Notes under the pieces: generated by a model
Seen by the model: only the letters and a program-made list of their open reading frames with translations
Databases searched by the model: none
What the model was told of the DNA's origin: nothing
Shown: piece after piece, positions 6,315 through 14,202 of the stretch
Layout: every line of letters begins with the position of its first letter
How positions within the stretch are numbered: the stretch's first letter is position 1
Assembly (NCBI GenBank): GCA_023253295.1
Contig: JALRGZ010000145.1
Location: forward strand, 1 to 15,754
DNA: 15,754 nucleotides
Reading direction: 5' to 3'
Source of the DNA: Flavobacterium sp.
Lineage (GTDB): Bacteria; Bacteroidota; Bacteroidia; Flavobacteriales; Flavobacteriaceae
Program-made: the position numbers and the translations under genes

Positions 6315-8723
6315 ATGATAAAAGAACAAACCAATACTACATTGACATTTGAAGATTTCAAAACTGAAGTATTGAATGATTATAAGATAGCTGTAACTAG
6401 CCGAGAATGTAGTCTTTTAGGACGAAGAGAAGTATTGACTGGTAAAGCAAAGTTTGGAATTTTCGGAGATGGAAAAGAAGTTCCACAAATTGCAATGGCT
6501 AAATTCTTCAAAAACGGAGATTTCCGTTCTGGCTATTACCGTGATCAAACTTTTATGATGGCTATTGGCGAATTGACAGCATCACATTTTTTTGCTGGAT
6601 TATATGGCAATACTGACATCAAACAAGAACCAATGTCTGCCGGAAGACAAATGGGAGGACATTTTGTTACTCACAGTTTAAACGAAGACGGAAGTTGGAA
6701 AAACTTAACGCAACAAAAAAATTCGAGTTCAGATATTTCACCTACGGCAGCTCAAATGCCTAGATTATTAGGTTTAGCTCAAGCTTCAAAAGTTTATCGT
6801 AAATTAAATAATATTCCTAATCAGGAAAACTTTTCTAACAATGGTAATGAAGTTGCTTGGGGAACTATTGGAAATGCCAGTACATCCGAAGGTGTGTTTT
6901 TTGAAACTATCAACGCTGCTGGAGTTTTGCAAGTGCCAATGATTATTAGTGTTTGGGATGACGAATATGGAATTTCCGTTCACGCTAAACATCAAACAAC
7001 TAAAGAAAGTATATCTGAAATTTTATCTGGTTTTCAAAGAGACAAAAACAATGATGGATTTGAAATTATCACAGTTAAAGGTTGGGATTATTCTGATTTG
7101 ATTACAGCTTATGAAAGAGCTTCTAAAATTGCTCGAGAAAAACATATCCCGGTTTTAGTTCATGTTACCGAATTAACACAGCCACAAGGACATTCCAGTT
7201 CTGGTTCACATGAAAGATACAAAAGTACCGAACGTTTAAACTGGGAAAGAGAATTTGACTGTATTAGACAAATGCGCCTTTGGATGATTGCTATTAATAT
7301 TGCATCAGCTGAAGAACTAAACGAAATAGAAACTTCAATTAAAAAAGAAGTTTTAGAAACTAAAAAAGCTTCTTGGACTTCTTTCATTAAACCTATAGTT
7401 GAAGAAAAAAATGAACTTGTTACTTTGTTAGAAAAAATTGCTCCATCAAGCAAAAACAAAGATCAAATTCTTAAACTTTCAAACAATCTTAAAGCTATTA
7501 AAGATCCTTTAAAAAAGGAAATTCTTATTACTGCTAGAAAATCTTTACGCTTAGTAATTAACGAAGCTGTTAGTCCTGAACTATCTTCGTGGATTATAAG
7601 ATATTTTGAAAAGAACCAACCTCTATTTAGTAATAATTTGTACTCTGAAACTAAAAACAATGTGTTTTCTGTTAAAGAAGTACTACCTACTTACGAAGAA
7701 GACGCCAGAAAAGATACAGATGGCAGAATGATTATCCGTGATAATTTTGATGCCTTATTTGCTAAACATCCCGAAGTTTTGATTTTTGGAGAAGACTCCG
7801 GGAACATTGGTGATGTAAACCAAGGGTTAGAAGGTATGCAGGAAAAATATGGAGAAACCCGTGTAGCTGATGCTGGTATTCGTGAAGCAACCATTATCGG
7901 ACAAGGAATTGGAATGGCCTTGAGAGGATTAAGACCAATAGCAGAAATCCAATATTTAGATTATCTATTATATGCTATTCAAATTTTAAGTGACGACTTA
8001 GCTTCCTTATTATACAGAACAGCCGGTAAACAAAACGCTCCTTTAATCATTAGAACTCGTGGACATCGCTTAGAGGGAATTTGGCATTCAGGTTCACCTA
8101 TGGGAATGATTATTAATGCACTTAGAGGAATTAATATTTTAGTCCCTAGAGACATGACTAAAGCCGCTGGTTTTTACAATTCACTTTTGGAATGTGATGA
8201 ACCTGCATTAGTTATAGAGTGTTTAAATGGATACCGCTTAAAAGAAAAAGCGCCTACAAATTTTGGAGAATTTAAAACACCTATTGGAGTTGTAGAAACT
8301 ATTAAATCAGGAACCGACATCACTTTAGTTTCTTACGGTTCTACTTTGAGACTGGTTGAACAAGCTGCCAAAGAATTATTGGAAATCGGAATTGATTGCG
8401 AAGTTATCGACATCCAATCTTTAATTCCTTTTGACCAAAATCATGATATTGTAAAAAGTATTCAAAAAACCAATCGCCTTTTAGTAATTGACGAAGATGT
8501 TCCTGGTGGTGCATCAGCTTATATTTTACAAAAGATTGTTGAAGAACAGGACGCATATCAATTTCTGGACAGTAAACCTCAAACACTTTCAGCTCAGGAA
8601 CACCGACCTGCTTATGGAACTGATGGAGACTATTTTTCTAAACCTTCTAGCGAAGATGTTTTTGAAAAAGTATACAACATCATGCATGAAAGTAATCCAA
8701 CAAAATACCCAAAACTATACTAA
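6315..8723 (+). CDS. Thiamine-diphosphate-dependent 2-oxoacid dehydrogenase E1, fused alpha and beta subunits
   Basis: This 802-residue protein joins both E1 subunits. Residues ~15-310 are the alpha part: YYRDQ (74-78), the cofactor region GTIGNASTSEG (183-193), VWDDEYGIS (213-221), and the loop TQPQGHSSSGSHERYKS (288-304). A helical linker spans ~315-455. The beta part (~460-802) shows FGEDSGNIGDVNQG (491-504), ADAGIREATIIGQGIGMALRG (518-538), HRLEGIWHSGSP (584-595) and the transketolase C-terminal domain with SYGSTLRLVEQAA (673-685). E1 decarboxylates a 2-oxoacid on thiamine diphosphate and passes the acyl group to lipoyl-E2 in the cytoplasm. The substrate (branched-chain oxoacids or pyruvate) cannot be told here; no E2 or E3 gene is in the window. 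In the cofactor motif the usual Asp is N187 and the usual second Asn is D216. The gene is single, with its own promoter box and a terminator. Confidence 0.9.
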   Translation: MIKEQTNTTLTFEDFKTEVLNDYKIAVTSRECSLLGRREVLTGKAKFGIFGDGKEVPQIAMAKFFKNGDFRSGYYRDQTFMMAIGELTASHFFAGLYGNTDIKQEPMSAGRQMGGHFVTHSLNEDGSWKNLTQQKNSSSDISPTAAQMPRLLGLAQASKVYRKLNNIPNQENFSNNGNEVAWGTIGNASTSEGVFFETINAAGVLQVPMIISVWDDEYGISVHAKHQTTKESISEILSGFQRDKNNDGFEIITVKGWDYSDLITAYERASKIAREKHIPVLVHVTELTQPQGHSSSGSHERYKSTERLNWEREFDCIRQMRLWMIAINIASAEELNEIETSIKKEVLETKKASWTSFIKPIVEEKNELVTLLEKIAPSSKNKDQILKLSNNLKAIKDPLKKEILITARKSLRLVINEAVSPELSSWIIRYFEKNQPLFSNNLYSETKNNVFSVKEVLPTYEEDARKDTDGRMIIRDNFDALFAKHPEVLIFGEDSGNIGDVNQGLEGMQEKYGETRVADAGIREATIIGQGIGMALRGLRPIAEIQYLDYLLYAIQILSDDLASLLYRTAGKQNAPLIIRTRGHRLEGIWHSGSPMGMIINALRGINILVPRDMTKAAGFYNSLLECDEPALVIECLNGYRLKEKAPTNFGEFKTPIGVVETIKSGTDITLVSYGSTLRLVEQAAKELLEIGIDCEVIDIQSLIPFDQNHDIVKSIQKTNRLLVIDEDVPGGASAYILQKIVEEQDAYQFLDSKPQTLSAQEHRPAYGTDGDYFSKPSSEDVFEKVYNIMHESNPTKYPKLY

Positions 8724-8755
8724 GATGTTTTAAAAAACATCTGATTTAGATACTA

Positions 8756-8790
8756 AAAAAAAAGTCCCGATTTTTTCGGGACTTTTTTTA
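8756..8790. terminator. Bidirectional terminator between convergent genes
   Basis: AGTCCCGA (8763-8770) pairs with TCGGGACT (8776-8783) around a T5 loop. The stem is extended by an A-run on the left and a T-run on the right, so it can end transcription from both the E1 gene (+) and the response regulator (-), whose stop codon starts at 8791. A weaker inverted repeat, AGATGTT (8723-8729) with AACATCT (8736-8742), lies right at the E1 stop. Confidence 0.9.
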
Positions 8791-9501
8791 TTATGCTTTA
8801 TTCTTAATTACTAAACGGAAACCTTCACCATGAATATTTAAAATCTCAACATCTTCGTCTTGTTTTAAATATTTACGTAATTTGGCAATATAAACATCCA
8901 TACTTCTTGAAGTAAAATAATTGTCATCTCTCCAAATTTTAGTAAGTGCTAATTCTCTTGGCATTAAATCATTCTCATGAAGAATCAACATTTTTAATAA
9001 TTCATTCTCTTTTGGAGAAAGTTTTACAGGTTCTTCACCAGCAAAACTCAAGAATCTTAATTTTGAATTCAAATGAAACTTACCAATAGTAAACTCAAAA
9101 GGCACTTGTTCTGTTTTTACATCTGAAGCTTTTCTTTGAATAATAGCTTTAATTTTCATCAATAAAACTTCAGAATCAAATGGTTTATTTAAATAATCAT
9201 CTGCTCCTGCTTTGTATCCTTTTAAAACATCTTCTTTCATTGATTTTGCTGTAAGAAAGATAATAGGCACTTCGGCATTTTTCTCTCTTATTTCTTTTGC
9301 TAATGTATAGCCATCTTTATAAGGCATCATTACATCCAAAATACACAAATCATAAGAATCCTTTTTAAACTTCTCAAAACCTTCCATCCCATTCTTCGCT
9401 AAAGTAACATCAAAGTCATTGAGCATCAAATAATCTTTAAGAACAGCTCCAAAATTTAAGTCGTCTTCTACTAAGAGAATTTTTTTATTTATATTTTCCA
9501 T
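8791..9501 (-). CDS. OmpR/PhoB-type response regulator (RprY-like)
   Basis: The 236-residue protein has an N-terminal receiver domain (about 7-121) with acidic residues D13 and D14, phospho-acceptor D56 (LCILDVMMP), T84 and K106. A C-terminal winged helix (about 137-234) follows, with the recognition helix in SRSMDVYIAKLRKYLK (198-213) and the wing HGEGFRLV (224-231). It is a cytoplasmic transcription factor activated by phosphorylation. The start ATG lies 3 bases after the stop of the sensor kinase gene, so the two are translated from one mRNA and form a cognate pair. Its own 3' end is the shared terminator at 8756-8790. The kinase/regulator order and type resemble RprX/RprY of Bacteroides; the regulon here is unknown. 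Confidence 0.93.
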   Translation of the reverse strand: MENINKKILLVEDDLNFGAVLKDYLMLNDFDVTLAKNGMEGFEKFKKDSYDLCILDVMMPYKDGYTLAKEIREKNAEVPIIFLTAKSMKEDVLKGYKAGADDYLNKPFDSEVLLMKIKAIIQRKASDVKTEQVPFEFTIGKFHLNSKLRFLSFAGEEPVKLSPKENELLKMLILHENDLMPRELALTKIWRDDNYFTSRSMDVYIAKLRKYLKQDEDVEILNIHGEGFRLVIKNKA

Positions 9502-9504
9502 ATT

Positions 9505-11088
9505 CTAATTTATTAGAGGTAATTTTATAATGAAGGTACTTCCTTTTCCTTTTTCACTTTCTACATAAACTTGACCGTTGTGATCCTCTACAATTCGTTT
9601 TACATAAGCTAAACCTAATCCATGCCCTTTCACATTATGTAAATCTCCTGTATGCTCTCGATAAAATTTCTCAAAAACTCTTTTTTGAGCTACTTTACTC
9701 ATTCCTACTCCTTGATCTTTTACCTTTATCAAAATCATATCTTTGATGTTTTCGGTATAAATATCAATTTGTGGTTCTTCAGGCGAATACTTTATCGCAT
9801 TCTCTAAAATATTTACAATAACGTTTGTAAAATGAACTTCATTAATCAAAACAGTGGTTCTAACAGCTTCAAAATGATTTCTTATAATTCCTCCTCTGTC
9901 CTGCAAAATTAAATTCACATGTTCGATGGCATCATAAATCACTTCTTCAACATTACTGGAACCTTTTTCTATATCTAATTCTTTCTTTTCTAATTTCGAA
10001 ATTCGCAATACATTTTCCACCTGAGCATGCATTCGTTTATTCTCATCTCTAATCATCTGCAAGTACCTATGCACTTTCTCCTTATCCTCAATTATCTTCG
10101 GGTTTTTAATAGCATCTAAAGCTAAATTTATAGTAGCAATAGGCGTTTTAAACTCATGTGTCATATTGTTTATAAAATCCGTCTTAATCTCAGAAATTTG
10201 ACGCTGACGAATCAATTGATTCAAAGCACTTGTATAAGCTATTAAAATAATTAACGTAAATACTATAGATAAGATTGTTATACTTACTAATTCTGACAAA
10301 AGAAATCGCTTCTTATTGGGAAAAGTAATTTTTAAATTGTATTTCTCACTTCCTTCATTATCCGCTAAAATTGGTATCGAATAGGTAGCATCTTTTGCAA
10401 AATGAAATCCATCCGATTTAATTTTAGTCTCTACACCGTTGCTGAAAATACCAAACTCAAATTTGGTATTAACCCCATAAACTTCTAATTCTTTTTTTAT
10501 TAATTTCTGTAATGTTTCTTTAGAAACTCTTTCTTCCAAAGGCATAGCTGAAGCTATATCTTTAAAGAAAATTTCAAATTGTGCATTATCCAGTATATCT
10601 AAATTACCCGATTTTTTAATTATTTCATTCGGCACTAAACTTTGTTGTACACCAGATTTATCAATATTATTGTTATTATAAACCTCCGTTACTCTTTTCG
10701 AACTAAAACTTTTAAATCGTTCACTACTGAATTTTTTATTAAAAATTGCTGGTGAAATATTGTAATCTTCTGAAATAATACTATTTGAATAAACTATTGT
10801 TTTGTTAGTTCTTGGATTTTTTTGAACATAGTAAAATTCTAACAAATCATCTTTTCTTGGAATTTTACCAGTACTATCTTTGTAACTATTATATTTTTCA
10901 TAAAAACTAAAGGCTTCTTGTTTTTCTAGTTTTTCCGCTACATTATCAATTACCTGTGTAACGTGATATCCAAACTGCTCATCATTATTTTTAAAAGAGG
11001 TATTAAACCAATACACCTGCACCAGAATTATCCCTATCAGGGATAAGCTCATTAATAAAACAAGAAATCTAAAAAATAGTTTATTCAT
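9505..11088 (-). CDS. Transmembrane sensor histidine kinase (RprX-like)
   Basis: I place the start at ATG 11088 (527 residues), not at the TTG one codon earlier. The kinase has a membrane segment at about 5-27, a periplasmic sensor region of ~235 residues with no family I recognise, a second membrane segment at about 266-288 and no clear HAMP domain. Catalytic parts follow: H311 in NMTHEFKTPIA (308-318), N-box NILENAIKYSPE (426-437, with N426 and N430), G1 box DQGVGMS (458-464), F-box FEKFYRE (472-478) and G2 box GHGLGLAYVKRI (488-499). It autophosphorylates H311 and donates the phosphate to the regulator encoded 3 bases downstream. The signal is unknown. Direct repeats upstream (11107-11145) suggest autoregulation. 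coaE ends 71 bases upstream on the same strand. Confidence 0.93.
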   Translation of the reverse strand: MNKLFFRFLVLLMSLSLIGIILVQVYWFNTSFKNNDEQFGYHVTQVIDNVAEKLEKQEAFSFYEKYNSYKDSTGKIPRKDDLLEFYYVQKNPRTNKTIVYSNSIISEDYNISPAIFNKKFSSERFKSFSSKRVTEVYNNNNIDKSGVQQSLVPNEIIKKSGNLDILDNAQFEIFFKDIASAMPLEERVSKETLQKLIKKELEVYGVNTKFEFGIFSNGVETKIKSDGFHFAKDATYSIPILADNEGSEKYNLKITFPNKKRFLLSELVSITILSIVFTLIILIAYTSALNQLIRQRQISEIKTDFINNMTHEFKTPIATINLALDAIKNPKIIEDKEKVHRYLQMIRDENKRMHAQVENVLRISKLEKKELDIEKGSSNVEEVIYDAIEHVNLILQDRGGIIRNHFEAVRTTVLINEVHFTNVIVNILENAIKYSPEEPQIDIYTENIKDMILIKVKDQGVGMSKVAQKRVFEKFYREHTGDLHNVKGHGLGLAYVKRIVEDHNGQVYVESEKGKGSTFIIKLPLIN

Positions 11089-11106
11089 CAAAACAAAATT
11101 AATATT

Positions 11107-11145
11107 TTAACATTATGGTTGATAATACATTAACCAAACATTAAC
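11107..11145 (-). promoter_or_regulatory. Direct repeats before the sensor kinase, candidate response-regulator box
   Basis: Read on the minus strand, GTTAATGT occurs twice with a 3-base spacer (+ coordinates 11138-11145 and 11127-11134), an 11-bp period close to one DNA turn. A third core GTTAA (TTAAC on +) lies 23 bp further on at 11107-11111, close to two turns. Direct repeats with ~11-bp phasing are the usual target of OmpR/PhoB-type dimers. Downstream, TAATTTTG (minus; + 11094-11101) matches the -7 consensus TAnnTTTG but would start transcription almost at the ATG. The function is inferred, not shown. Confidence 0.4.
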
Positions 11146-11159
11146 ATCTATGTTTTCAA

Positions 11160-11744
11160 TTAATTAATCGACAAAATTTTAAGAAATTCATCCATTTTTT
11201 GCTTAGCTAAATCAATTTTTATATTTTCTATAACAAAATCGCTTTTTGATATACGCTCCTCATCAGTCCATTGAGCTTTAATTCTATTTAAAACATGCTG
11301 TCTATCAGAAGAATCCCTTTCTAAAACCCTAGTTATCCTAATTTCTAAAGGCGCAACAATAGTTATTATTTTATCAAACTCTGTATAGCTTCCACTTTCA
11401 AACAGAATTGCGGATTCATAAAACACAAAAGGGGATTCCTGATATTTCAGCAACCATTTTTTAAAATCACTCCTAACAGCAGGATGCACTATTGCATTTA
11501 ATTCTTTTAATCTATCAGGATTATCAAAAACAATACCAGCTAAGCTCGCTCTATTTAATTGTTTACCATTAAAAACATCTGACCCAAATTTTTCTTTAAT
11601 AGCCTCAAGAATTTCTTGTTTTTGCATTATTCTCCTACCAGCATCATCAGCAACATAAACAGGAAAACCTAGCGATACTAAATAATTAGCAATGGTACTT
11701 TTTCCACTTCCTATCCCTCCTGTTATTCCTATAATTTTAGGCAT
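11160..11744 (-). CDS. coaE: Dephospho-CoA kinase
   Basis: CoaE phosphorylates the 3'-hydroxyl of the ribose in dephospho-CoA with ATP, the last step of coenzyme A synthesis, in the cytoplasm. The 194-residue length is normal. Visible are the P-loop GGIGSGKST (9-17), the acidic pair D33-D34 in VADDAGRRI (catalytic position), LNAIVHPAVR (82-91), the lid-side FYESAILFESG (108-118), an arginine-rich lid segment (R136, R139, R143, R148) and DFVIEN (169-174), the family's C-terminal DxVIxN motif. The ATG is 2 bases past the stop of the upstream glycosyltransferase gene, so the two are very likely co-transcribed and translationally coupled, though no functional link is obvious. 71 bases separate it from the sensor kinase downstream. 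Confidence 0.95.
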   Translation of the reverse strand: MPKIIGITGGIGSGKSTIANYLVSLGFPVYVADDAGRRIMQKQEILEAIKEKFGSDVFNGKQLNRASLAGIVFDNPDRLKELNAIVHPAVRSDFKKWLLKYQESPFVFYESAILFESGSYTEFDKIITIVAPLEIRITRVLERDSSDRQHVLNRIKAQWTDEERISKSDFVIENIKIDLAKQKMDEFLKILSIN

Positions 11745-11746
11745 AA

Positions 11747-12745
11747 TTATACTTTAAAAAATAAATTAGGAAAAGCTACTTCAGGCTTTTTCTTTAAAAT
11801 AATTACTTTATAGTAGGATTCCATAAATCCAATTCCATATCCTAAAAACTGTTTCCATACAGCTGTTACTGACAAATAACCTATTTTAATACTTTTATTT
11901 TGAAAACTTGAAACTAAAAAAATGATAAAGAAATAAACACAATACAATTTAATTAAAAAATCGTAAGTAAACACTAACAAAGCAACAGAAAGTGCTAAAC
12001 CAATAATAAATAATGATGGGAAAAAGAAAGTTAACTTACTATATTGCGGGTACCAACTATTTAAAATAGGTCTTGCTTTTCCAAATTTATTTACCTGAAT
12101 AGAAAATTTATCCCAATCAATTCTTCTTTTATGATACACATAAGCATTAGAAAAAAGTCGGGTTTCAAAGCCCAAATTCCACAAACGAATAGATAAATCA
12201 GGATCTTCCCCGGGATGAATATTTCCAAATCCTTTAGATGCTTCAAAAGCGTTTCGGGAAATTCCCATATTGAAACTTCTTGGCTGAAACTTCCCTATTT
12301 TTTCTGATCCCCCTCGAATTCCTCCAGTGGTTAAAAAAGATGTCATTGCAAAATTGATTGCCTTCTGAATATCCGAAAAGCTATCCAATGCTCTGTCAGG
12401 TCCACCAAAACAATCCACATAATTTTCCTTTAAAGCCTTATCTACCTCTGTTAAATACTCAGCAGGAATAATGCAATCCGAATCAAATATGATAAAATAG
12501 TCCCCTTTAGCTACTTTCATCCCATAATTTCTGGAATCACCCGGACCTGAATTTTCTTTATAATAATAGGAAATGGATAATTTACTTTCATATTGTTTGA
12601 CAACATCTTCACACCGAACAGAAGAACCATCTTCAACAATAACAACTTCATAAGACTCTTTATAATCTAATTTTGATAAACTTTCTAAAAGTTCATCCAC
12701 TTCATCCGGACGATTATATACAGGAATAATCAAAGAAAAATACAT
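11747..12745 (-). CDS. Family 2 glycosyltransferase with C-terminal membrane segments
   Basis: The protein has 332 residues with a GT-A fold in the N-terminal ~230. It shows FSLIIPVYNRPDEV (3-16), VEDGSS (37-42), GDSRNYGMKVAKGDYFIIFDSD (69-90) with the metal-binding DSD at 88-90, and GEDPDLSIRLWNLG (179-192) carrying the likely catalytic acidic residues E180 and D181. Hydrophobic stretches at about 240-259, 263-281 and 294-308 would anchor it in the inner membrane with the catalytic domain in the cytoplasm. Enzymes of this type transfer sugars from nucleotide donors to lipid carriers or growing glycans; donor and acceptor cannot be predicted here. It is the first gene of the minus-strand run that continues into coaE. 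A promoter box lies 48 bases upstream. A single glycosyltransferase away from a polysaccharide cluster is noteworthy. Confidence 0.88.
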   Translation of the reverse strand: MYFSLIIPVYNRPDEVDELLESLSKLDYKESYEVVIVEDGSSVRCEDVVKQYESKLSISYYYKENSGPGDSRNYGMKVAKGDYFIIFDSDCIIPAEYLTEVDKALKENYVDCFGGPDRALDSFSDIQKAINFAMTSFLTTGGIRGGSEKIGKFQPRSFNMGISRNAFEASKGFGNIHPGEDPDLSIRLWNLGFETRLFSNAYVYHKRRIDWDKFSIQVNKFGKARPILNSWYPQYSKLTFFFPSLFIIGLALSVALLVFTYDFLIKLYCVYFFIIFLVSSFQNKSIKIGYLSVTAVWKQFLGYGIGFMESYYKVIILKKKPEVAFPNLFFKV

Positions 12746-12792
12746 ATTCTTAAAATCGGTATTAATTATACAATATAAATGTAATTTTTTAA

Positions 12793-12800
12793 CAAAGATA
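12793..12800 (-). promoter_or_regulatory. -7 promoter box before the glycosyltransferase-coaE genes
   Basis: On the minus strand TATCTTTG matches TAnnTTTG exactly and lies 47 bases before the ATG at 12745. No -33 element with normal spacing is evident (a TTG lies only 9 bases upstream), so this is a partial promoter match. Confidence 0.45.
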
Positions 12801-12814
12801 GGCTTTAAACAAGA

Positions 12815-12863
12815 ATACGCCTTAATTTCAAATGCTTTTTATGCATTTAAAATTAAGGCGTAT
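12815..12863 (-). terminator. Long 21-bp hairpin downstream of fabV
   Basis: The arms 12815-12835 and 12843-12863 are inverted copies over 21 bp with one mismatch (C829 of the left arm opposite A849 of the right, last three digits) and a 7-base loop, 32 bases beyond the fabV stop. It is the natural 3' end of the fabV transcript. The T-run normally expected after the stem on the minus strand is weak (TCTTGTTT), so it may act as an RNA 3'-end stabiliser or intergenic repeat rather than a strict terminator. Confidence 0.65.
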
Positions 12864-12895
12864 CACTATTTATTGTCTTTAGTTTTTTTTGAAAA

Positions 12896-14089
12896 TTATT
12901 GAGCAATACTTTCAACCTGAACCATTTCATCAGCTTCAGCTTTATAATCTACTCCAGCCAAATCAAAACCGAATAAATTATAAAAATCTTTTCTATAGCC
13001 TTCTAAATCCCCAATTTCAGAAAGATTTTCAGTTGTTGCCTCTGGCCATAATTTAGCCACATTAGCCTGAACATCTTCGCGCATTTCCCAATCGTCAATA
13101 CGGATTCTTCCTTTTTCATCAACAGGAACTTCTGAACCATTAAACAACCTTTGTTGGTACAAACGTTGAATTTGCTCAATACATCCTTCGTGAATTCCTT
13201 TTTCTTTCATTGTTTTGTACAATAAAGAAATATACAATGGAATAACAGGAATTGCTGAACTCGCTTGTGTAACTAATGCTTTGTTTACAGAAACATAAGC
13301 TTTACCGTTAATATCAGCCAAAGAATCAGAAATTGTAAAAGCTGTAGCTTCTAAGTGATCTTTAGCACGACCAATAGTACCTTTTCTGTAAACAGCTTCA
13401 GTAACTTCTGGCCCAATATAAGAGTAAGCAACTGTTGTTGCTCCAGGAGCCAATAAATTTTCAGCTTTTAAAGCATCAATCCACATAGCCCAGTCTTCAC
13501 CTCCCATAACTGCAATTGTATTTTCGATATCATCACCAGCACATGGTTCGATAGAAACTTCAGAAACTTTTCCGGTATGGAAGTCTACAGTTTTATTAGT
13601 AAAAGTTCCTCCTATTGGTTTCAAAACAGAACGGTGTGTAACTCCTGTATTAGGATTTGTACGAACCGGTGAAGCTAAGCTGTAAATCACTAAATCAACC
13701 TGACCCAAATCAGCTTTAATTAAATCTATAGTTTCTTTTTTAACTTCGTTAGAAAAAGCATCTCCATTGATACTTTTAGCATATAAACCTGCATTATGAG
13801 CTTCTTTTTCAAAAGCAGCAGAATTGTACCAACCTGGTGAAGCAGTTTTTCCTGGCATTGGTGGTTTTTCAAAAAACACTCCAATTGTTGCAGCATCAGA
13901 ACCAAAAGCACTTGAAATTCTTGAAGCTAAACCAAAACCTGTTGAAGCACCGATAACTAATACTTTTTTAGCACCATTGATAGCTCCTTTTGATTTAACG
14001 TACTCAATTTGATTTTTAACATTTTGCTCGCATCCAGCCGGGTGTGCTGTCAAGCAAATAAATCCTCTCATTCTAGGTTCTATGATCAT
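12896..14089 (-). CDS. fabV: Enoyl-ACP / trans-2-enoyl-CoA reductase (NADH), FabV type
   Basis: FabV performs the last reduction of each fatty-acid elongation cycle, saturating trans-2-enoyl chains with NADH; family members are classified with trans-2-enoyl-CoA reductases and are typically insensitive to triclosan. The 397-residue length is standard. Diagnostic features are the N-terminal MIIEPRMRGFICLTAHP (1-17), the NADH-binding loop GASTGFGLASR (47-57), EKPPMPGKTASPGWYN (74-89), YSLASPVR (136-143) and the FabV-specific catalytic pair Y234-X8-K243 within VYRKGTIGRAK, in contrast to the Y-X6-K of FabI. The start is certain from the conserved N-terminus. It is transcribed alone, from a consensus promoter overlapping the end of recN, and ends in the hairpin at 12815-12863. 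No fabI is seen in this window. Confidence 0.96.
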   Translation of the reverse strand: MIIEPRMRGFICLTAHPAGCEQNVKNQIEYVKSKGAINGAKKVLVIGASTGFGLASRISSAFGSDAATIGVFFEKPPMPGKTASPGWYNSAAFEKEAHNAGLYAKSINGDAFSNEVKKETIDLIKADLGQVDLVIYSLASPVRTNPNTGVTHRSVLKPIGGTFTNKTVDFHTGKVSEVSIEPCAGDDIENTIAVMGGEDWAMWIDALKAENLLAPGATTVAYSYIGPEVTEAVYRKGTIGRAKDHLEATAFTISDSLADINGKAYVSVNKALVTQASSAIPVIPLYISLLYKTMKEKGIHEGCIEQIQRLYQQRLFNGSEVPVDEKGRIRIDDWEMREDVQANVAKLWPEATTENLSEIGDLEGYRKDFYNLFGFDLAGVDYKAEADEMVQVESIAQ

Positions 14090-14174
14090 AATGTATCAAT
14101 ATTATATTTTTATTTTTTTCTTTTAGCTAAGAAACAACAACTTTTATCCAGAAAAAGCTATCATTTTTGGTTGG

Positions 14175-14202
14175 CAAATATAGTTCACTTTTTTTAGTTC
14201 AA
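14175..14202 (-). promoter_or_regulatory. Consensus Flavobacterium-type promoter of fabV
   Basis: On the minus strand TTG (+ 14200-14202), a 17-base spacer and TATATTTG (+ 14175-14182) match the flavobacterial TTG-N17-23-TAnnTTTG promoter exactly. The TTG lies inside the last codons of recN. The predicted transcript would have a leader of about 80 bases before the fabV ATG at 14089. This is the clearest promoter in the window. Confidence 0.75.

Noticed and set aside
7160..7894. Several minus-strand frames of 65-99 codons within the E1 gene
   Set aside because: They are antisense shadows, serine/leucine-rich, and the plus-strand E1 reading explains the sequence.
8488..8733. 81-codon plus-strand frame inside the end of the E1 gene
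   Set aside because: It overlaps the well-supported E1 frame in a different register and has no ribosome site or recognisable product; it is a shadow frame.
11089..11091. TTG one codon upstream as the start of the sensor kinase
   Set aside because: ATG at 11086-11088 directly follows and keeps the membrane segment, so it is the simpler choice.
13824..14197. Two plus-strand frames opposite fabV and its leader
   Set aside because: They are antisense to the conserved fabV N-terminus or rich in low-complexity residues, with no promoter or family signal.
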